A stretch of 64,000 bases of DNA from Anthoceros angustus (taxonomy: Eukaryota; Streptophyta; Anthocerotopsida; Anthocerotales; Anthocerotaceae). The notes under the pieces were generated by a model. That model was given only the letters and a program-made list of their open reading frames with translations. It did not search any database and had not been told where the DNA came from. A program made the translations under genes and the position numbers. Positions within the stretch are counted from its first letter, which is position 1. Every line of letters begins with the position of its first letter. Location: assembly GCA_010909165.1 (NCBI GenBank), contig MU008202.1, positions 400,336 to 464,335 of the forward strand, given 5' to 3'. Below, one piece after another: positions 58,488 through 64,000 of this stretch.

Positions 58488-61400
58488 GTCGGAGTGTCAT
58501 GATGTGCCAAGTGCAGGTCATAGAGGAATTGACCCAACTTATGAGAAGTTGAGAAAGCTGTTGGCGGTTCGATTAAGCCTACAACCCCCTCCCATTGCCC
58601 GTGACCTGGATGTCGGTGTTCAGAAAGTGATTTTCAGCAACGAGCTCACACTCCAAGCTACCACCAACCCCTTCAATTACCTCCGCGGCATCTCACACGC
58701 CGTCGCGCTGCATCACTCGACCACCGCAAACTCCTCTCACTGCGGACCCCGCGTTAGCTTGCAGCCGGCACGAAGTTCCTTCACAAGGAGCAAAGGACTC
58801 GCGAGTTTGGGAGCGCAAGACGTGATATTTTTCTTCTCAAAATCTGCCCCCTTATATAGGGCTCATACATAAGGCCTCCCCTTGGCCACACCTCCCCCTT
58901 ACTTTTTCACTATGCTCTTCCTCAACCACTATAAACTAATAGCCGCCTAAAGCCAGCATTAAAACCACTACCCCACTCGCTTTCAGTCATCATGATTTCT
59001 AGAAAACTCTCCAATTCTCCTATTTTAACAATAAGTAACAGCCTGAGCTGCGCGCCAAAATCCTAAGAGTTCTCACTCCAAATCCTAACCAATCTACCAT
59101 AAATCCTCCACTTGCTGCTGCATTGACTCCACAACGGCACTCCCGCATAATTCCACAGCTGGCTCCTCTGAGCCACACACACTCAACATCATGGAATCTA
59201 AAGCTTGGTGGAGAAGAGACCCATGCTCTTCTTGTGGTTTGCACTCCACCCCTCCACAATTATTGCAAGCCTCCACACACACCATCCCACGCCCAATATT
59301 CCTTGCGGGCGCCTCTGCAGGTTGCTCCCCTTGTGAATGGTTGTTGTGAAATTGCTTTGCTTTGGGTGTGTGGCGATGCCCAAGGAACTCTCGGCTTGAG
59401 GGTAGACTACAGGGAAAGACTCCTTGGAGGTTCTCGATGGTGCAAACTCATAGCAACCCCGCCCAAGGAAGAACTTGCTGGCTTGTAGGCAGACCCCAGG
59501 CAATTGTGCCGTAAGGGCGAGCTAGGGCCAGTGAGCTTGAAGTAAGGTTAGATTAGGAGGATGAGGAGTTGAGTTGAGGTGAGTGTTGAGAGAATGTGGA
59601 GCTGAATGTTGAGTAGAGGAGTAGGTAGAGATTAGAAGTAAGAAGAAGGCCCAAGTCGAGCCTAAGGGAGGGGTCCCAAATGCACTCAAACCGAGACCGG
59701 AAGCCGGGCTAAGGTCTCAAAATCACGGGTGGAGAAGTCGCTGTAGGGGTCCCATGTGCGTGGCGATGGACCCACCGCCAGAGGGGGTGGGACCCTCGTA
59801 GGATGTCGTTGTAGGTCGAGGAGGCTGGTCTGAGCGGCGGAGGTGTCGTGGGCCGCCAATGGAGTTTGTGGGCGCACGGTTGTAGTTGAGCGCCTGTGGC
59901 CGGAAGTTGGAGAGTAGGGCGAGGTAACCTGTCTGGCCAGTGCGACCCTACGGTGGTAGGATGCGCCCCTACGTGCTGGGATAGGGTGTCTCCTCCCACG
60001 TAGGAATGAGGGTGTGCCGCCCACCTGCACCGGATCTCCTACAACTCTCCTACAAGTGGTAGGAGGTAGGCCCTACAATTGTTGTTGTTGGTTGTAGGTC
60101 CTGAGGCGGCGATTTGACGGGCGGGGAGCGGCGCAATGGGCCGAGTTGGTGGTTGAGGATGTGCCAATTGTGGGAAGGCGATGGGAAAGGAATAGTGGAA
60201 GATCACGGGGTGGTGAAGTCGCATTGCAACGTAGGGGGTCCCTACGTGTAGCCTCGACCTCACGCCGTAATGTGTGGACCTACAGAGGGGGTGTCGTTGT
60301 AGGTCCAGAAGCGGTGATTGACGGAGCAACACGGTGAGGCGTGGTTGCTGTCTGTGGAGTGAGTTGAGGTTGCTCCACTGTGAGGGAGCTTGGGGGTGTG
60401 AAGAGGTGTGGTTTGTGCCTTGGATCTGGTGACGACAAACAAGAGTCTCATGGGACGAAACCTATTCTTAGCAGTGCTGGGATAAGTGTGGCCACTAGAG
60501 GGTGAATCAAGCCCGGGGTTTCCTCCCACAAGAGGGTTGCGTCAATACTTGTGTAGGCAAGCACTTTCGCTCAAGTTGCTTGTGCACACTTGCCACCGCA
60601 CCAACACTCACATCAATTCTCTTTTCAAACCCGTGATTGAGCAATCCTGCGGCGCCCTGACCGCCCTCCGTCGAGATAAGCCGCACTTAGATCTGATTGG
60701 CCTCAGGGCTAGAATTGGACAAGGTAAAGGATGGTGAGGCCTCCTCAACCGTTCTTGATCAAACTCTTCAGAGCTTACATTTCTTCTTGTCAAGTCCGTA
60801 CCGCTTTCAACCTTAATCTATCCATGGGTGGCACATGGAGCAAGTCAGATCTTAAATTCAAAATCTCCTGGCGAAGCTTGGCTATAGTTAGTCTCACGAA
60901 CACCTAGTCATGCCAATTGTGGGCCAGGTATAGACAGTCCTCCTTGAGCCTCACCGAAATACTCACCATTTGGTCAAAACCCCACCGGGCGACCCTCTTT
61001 CTTCGATACTCTGGCTCTCACTAGGGCTCGCGGTGGCGAGCGGATGCTCTCTTATACTTGTGTTCGATCGCATCCGGCTGTGCTTTCATTACTCAAGGAC
61101 AAATCATCTATTCTATTTATTTTCTTGCTTCTCCGCAAAACATTGTGAAACATTGTCGCCTTCAAAGGTTGGCCATTAGAAACCACCATCATACATGTCG
61201 AATTTTGGAAAATGTAGCTCATCTAGAAACCAAGGCCTATGCATCTATCGTGCATCAAACTCGAATGAGCGGACATTTGGCACCAATCAAAGAGATCCAG
61301 CAAGTCATCGGTAGGGCACATAGAGTAAGGCCAAAAGGTTTTACATGTTGTATACAAAGCGAATGTGAGAATATAACATCAACCAACAAATGATTTTCAA
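58488..61400. other. Repeat-rich, no gene supported
   Basis: Plus ORF 58456-58872 and minus ORFs 59686-60332 lack motifs. The stretch around gtcgttgtaggtc(c/g) with an upstream gtaggggtccc phrase recurs at about 59745-59830 and 60200-60320, with a third partial at 60085-60120. So there is a degenerate repeat of roughly 200-470 bp period. A TATA-like cttatataggg lies at about 58851. Confidence 0.5.
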
Positions 61401-61439
61401 AAATAATATTCATGACTTTACGCCTAGATACCGGGATGA

Positions 61440-61670
61440 TTTACAAATTTTCCAAACCACTAAAAGTCAATACTCCATCCTGGTATTGATACGCTTCTAG
61501 GTTGCTTAACAGTGGAGTTGTTACAAAGTTTTCAAAGCGCCAAAAACAAGCAACCCATCCTAATACTAATCCGACCCAAGAATGCTTAAACAGAGTTCTC
61601 CACGCACCAAAGTCAAGCACCCCATCCTGGTACTAATCCGACCCAGGGATGTGTAACCTTGGAGTTCTTA
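61440..61670 (-). repeat. Tandem repeats derived from the 3' half of 5S rRNA
   Basis: Three units contain the reverse complement of the conserved 5S block (cccatcctagtactactctc...cttaac..ggagttct). Markers catcct/catcc lie at 61476, 61556 and 61623, spacing 80 and 67 bp. For example unit 3 reads cccatcctggtactaatccg, then gaccca and ggagttct. Each unit lacks the 5' half, so these are pseudogene-like or SINE-derived copies rather than functional 5S genes. Confidence 0.7.
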
Positions 61671-62999
61671 TGCCAGTGTGTCTATCTCCACCTATCCCGA
61701 GGATGTTAGAGAATACAAACAATATATATATACATTTGCGGACGTCCGGCGATCCACTCCACCATTTCCATCTCATTGACGCCCACAAGATTGGGGTCTC
61801 AGAAAATCGCGGACGTCCGGCGCAGTTTTAGTAGACTCGCGCCAATGTGCGAGCGTCCGGCGCATTGCTCCAATTCCTTCTATGTTTTCACTCTAACAAT
61901 GGAGATCCCGGGGTTGTTGTGGCGCGACTTTCAGCGGCCGGCCCGCACAATCCGTGTCGTTGTAGGAAGGAGTCCGTTCCCAAGGAATAGCGAGCTCCGT
62001 TTGCGGCGTTCGAGCGATTCTCGTCTTACTGCGTCCGTTCGGTCCCAGCGCACATTCATCCGATTCACGTCTAACTACTACGCGTTCACCGCGCACGGGC
62101 CGGTATGGCCAAGCGTTTGGACGTTCGCGTCCGTATCGTTCACGTTAAATCCCTCACACCTCGATCCGTTCCTCTCTCCTCACACTACACTTATCGGTCT
62201 TAGGGAAAGTTACAGTCGGACCTCCTCGTCGTTCTGGGGCCTCTCCGTCCGGCTCAGACGCCTCCCGAGTCCCTCCGGCTCACGTTCGGTCCGTTGTTGG
62301 GCGCGGCTCTGGGCAGCAGGTCCCAGTCACCTCCCTGCACACACCACAACACGTTAGGTCCGTCACGGGACCACGATCAATCTCTCGGGGCATCGTGCAC
62401 CTTTCGGTGACTCGGGACTCACGTTAGCAGAAGACACAAAGGTGCAGAGCGGCATCAACACCAAGAAAGATGATTTATTGAGCTGACCCTCTTATACTAC
62501 GCCCAAGTCGGCGTCTTTATTACACCTATTACGGTGATGGCCATTTCGGTATACCCTAATCGGCCGCCTACCATCCTATTCCTCCCCTATCTCCTTCGTC
62601 GGTGTGGGAAGGTCCGGGTTCCGCCTTGGGATTGGTGGTCCAATCTCCCGTCTGGCGATTCGGCGCGCGCAATCGGATGATCCGCGGCGGACCTCCTCTC
62701 TCCGGAATCACATCGGGTTGGGCTCGTGGCGGTCGGCGCCGTTACCACAACGTCATCCTCCCAGCCTCCCGTGGGTCCCCTCGGTGGGGCCCGGCTATCT
62801 GCTCCCCTAAGCGTAAGTCGAAGGGGCTCCTCCTTCTTCGGGTCAGGACCTCGAGGTCCGGTCTCGACTCAGGTCCCCGAACTCCGTCGTCTTATTTCTG
62901 AGTCCGGTGGGTCGGCCTCGTCTCTGAGGTTCGGACCTCGGGGTCCGAACTTATTCAGTCCGGTCCCAAGCTCGGACCCCTTATCATGGACCTCGTCTT
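61671..62999. other. Intergenic, no gene supported
   Basis: GC-rich DNA with many CpGs. Short ORFs are without motifs. A ggacgtccggcg phrase recurs at 61740, 61811 and (as gagcgtccggcg) 61851, spacing 71 and 40 bp. Confidence 0.5.
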
Positions 63000-63071
63000 G
63001 CTAGGTCCTCATCCCTACCCAGGCCCTTGTCTTGGGTCGGGTTGGCTCCTCTTGCGCCCCTTTCGGGGCCG

Positions 63072-63648
63072 TCACCTCCTTCTCTGGCGGGTTGCGGTGA
63101 ACTTACCACAGGGTCCGTTGCGTCTCGCTCCTCTTGAGGCTCTTCTCCCCATGCCGTCGTCTCCAAGCAGGGCCCCTAGAGTCCCGTCTTTGTCCCCATG
63201 CCCTTCTTCCCCTCCCAGGCCTTCCGGGGTCCGTCTATTGCGGCGTGAGAGAGGCCTCTGGCCAGGGCTCGGCGTGGTAATAGGCAAAGTCCGAATCCAC
63301 TTGTTGGTGCCTCTTCCACGTGTGCGGGCACCGATACTCCCTTCGCCATAGGTGCTCGGGAGGCGGCGTCTTTGCCCGGCTTGTTGGACCACCTCCCACT
63401 TGAGTTTGATAGCGGGCCTGCTTGGTGCAAGGCGCCTCGGTCACCTCCATCCGTCATTGTTGCTCCACTGCTCCAACTCCGTCGCTTGGCTCATTGCCCG
63501 GCTTACCGGCCATATTCCCCGCCTTCCTCAAGCGGACAGCGTATGTGAGGAGCTGAAGGATTCCAACAGGTGGGAATGCGCGCTCTAGAAGATCTCGGGA
63601 TGAAGTGGGGAGGTTTAAGGGCACAAGGCAAGTGGAGGGCACATGCAT
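63072..63648 (-). pseudogene. Second member of the coiled-coil element family
   Basis: The minus-strand frame at 63450-63235 contains HLWRREYRCPHTWKRHQQVD followed by SDFAYYH. It is clearly related to HQWRWEYR...QQVDSNFAYYH at 8.1 and 10.1 kb. Flanking frames are broken. The family therefore occurs at both ends of the window, about 53 kb apart, in the same orientation. Confidence 0.5.
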
Positions 63649-64000
63649 TTAATCGAACGGGGTCACAAAGGGAAGAACATGCCGTAGCGGAGGAGGAACC
63701 CATGACAGCCTACACCTAGGGTCACCAGTCGAATCAGCAGCAGGACGGGTGAAGGAGGAGAAGATAAAAGGGAAACGGCAGTTGTCCCCCTTCGTGCAGG
63801 GATGAGTTGTCGTCACACTAGGGAGGTTGAACGATAAAGGGTAGCCAAGCTGGGTGCATCACCAACCCCTAGGAGAGGAGGAAGGGGTTAATTTCGACTG
63901 CCAGCCCGCGAGTCTGCTGACGAGCTCAAGGACATTTTTGGCGACATCCTCATTGACCTGCCCAAATCAAGTGGGACATAAAGTGACATCATTATGCGGA
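63649..64000. other. Window edge, no gene seen
   Basis: Nothing supported; probably further element DNA. Confidence 0.4.

Noticed and set aside
62400-62520. LTR-like TATA and AATAAA on the minus strand
   Set aside because: The TATA-like and AATAAA motifs are only about 15 bp apart, so a transcription start would fall beyond the poly(A) signal; no polypurine tract or partner LTR was found.

Overview
The window is nuclear plant DNA, probably from a seed-free land plant; a hornwort is my best guess, with a fern or lycophyte as alternatives. Three things point there. A PPR protein ends in a DYW domain of the variant type (KPA box, terminal GRP) known from hornworts, lycophytes and ferns and linked to U-to-C organelle RNA editing. 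Genes are compact, with introns mostly 75-150 bp. The homeobox gene is of the ancient WOX13 type. No bacterial, organellar or viral gene organisation is seen.

Layout. 1-3159 (+): 5'-truncated PPR-DYW gene made of near-identical 306-bp units, with at least eight frame-breaking small deletions in its first half. 4110-5143 (-): intact mitochondrial basic amino acid carrier (BAC2-like). 5389-15300: decayed mobile-element territory. A germin-like promoter plus first-exon fragment occurs twice in a tandem duplication, beside a minus-strand coiled-coil/gag-like ORF family and a ~400-bp satellite. 15.3-21.2 kb: gene-poor DNA with short tandem repeats. 21229-27627 (+): complete 11-exon BIG-type ARF-GEF. 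27.6-34.5 kb: intergenic DNA packed with 5- and 6-bp microsatellites. 34580-37001 (+): RRM protein of the RBM24/ARP1 type.

39.5-54.9 kb is the gene-dense core. It holds NUP43 (-), an intronless WOX13-type homeobox gene (+) divergent from it, dihydroneopterin aldolase (+), a small secreted Cys-rich protein (+), a Kir-like channel protein with an altered selectivity filter (+), a plastid DnaJ-type zinc-finger protein (+), a foldback-rich intergenic region, a class I methyltransferase (-) and a clade D PP2C (+). 55.3-64 kb returns to mobile DNA: a Ty3/gypsy chromovirus fragment with an LTR and an internal inversion, an N4/N6 DNA-methylase-like ORF, 5S rRNA-derived tandem repeats, and a second member of the coiled-coil ORF family.

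The core genes are housekeeping or regulatory (vesicle traffic, nuclear pore, folate, plastid chaperone, phosphatase signalling) and show no operon-like relationship. One contrast runs through the window. The single-copy genes reconstruct with every splice phase closing and no frameshift, whereas nearly every repeated sequence differs between copies by small deletions. That is either real decay of repeats or consensus error confined to repeats. Exon coordinates were derived by hand from reading frames and GT/GC-AG sites; protein names come from recognised family motifs, not from a database search.
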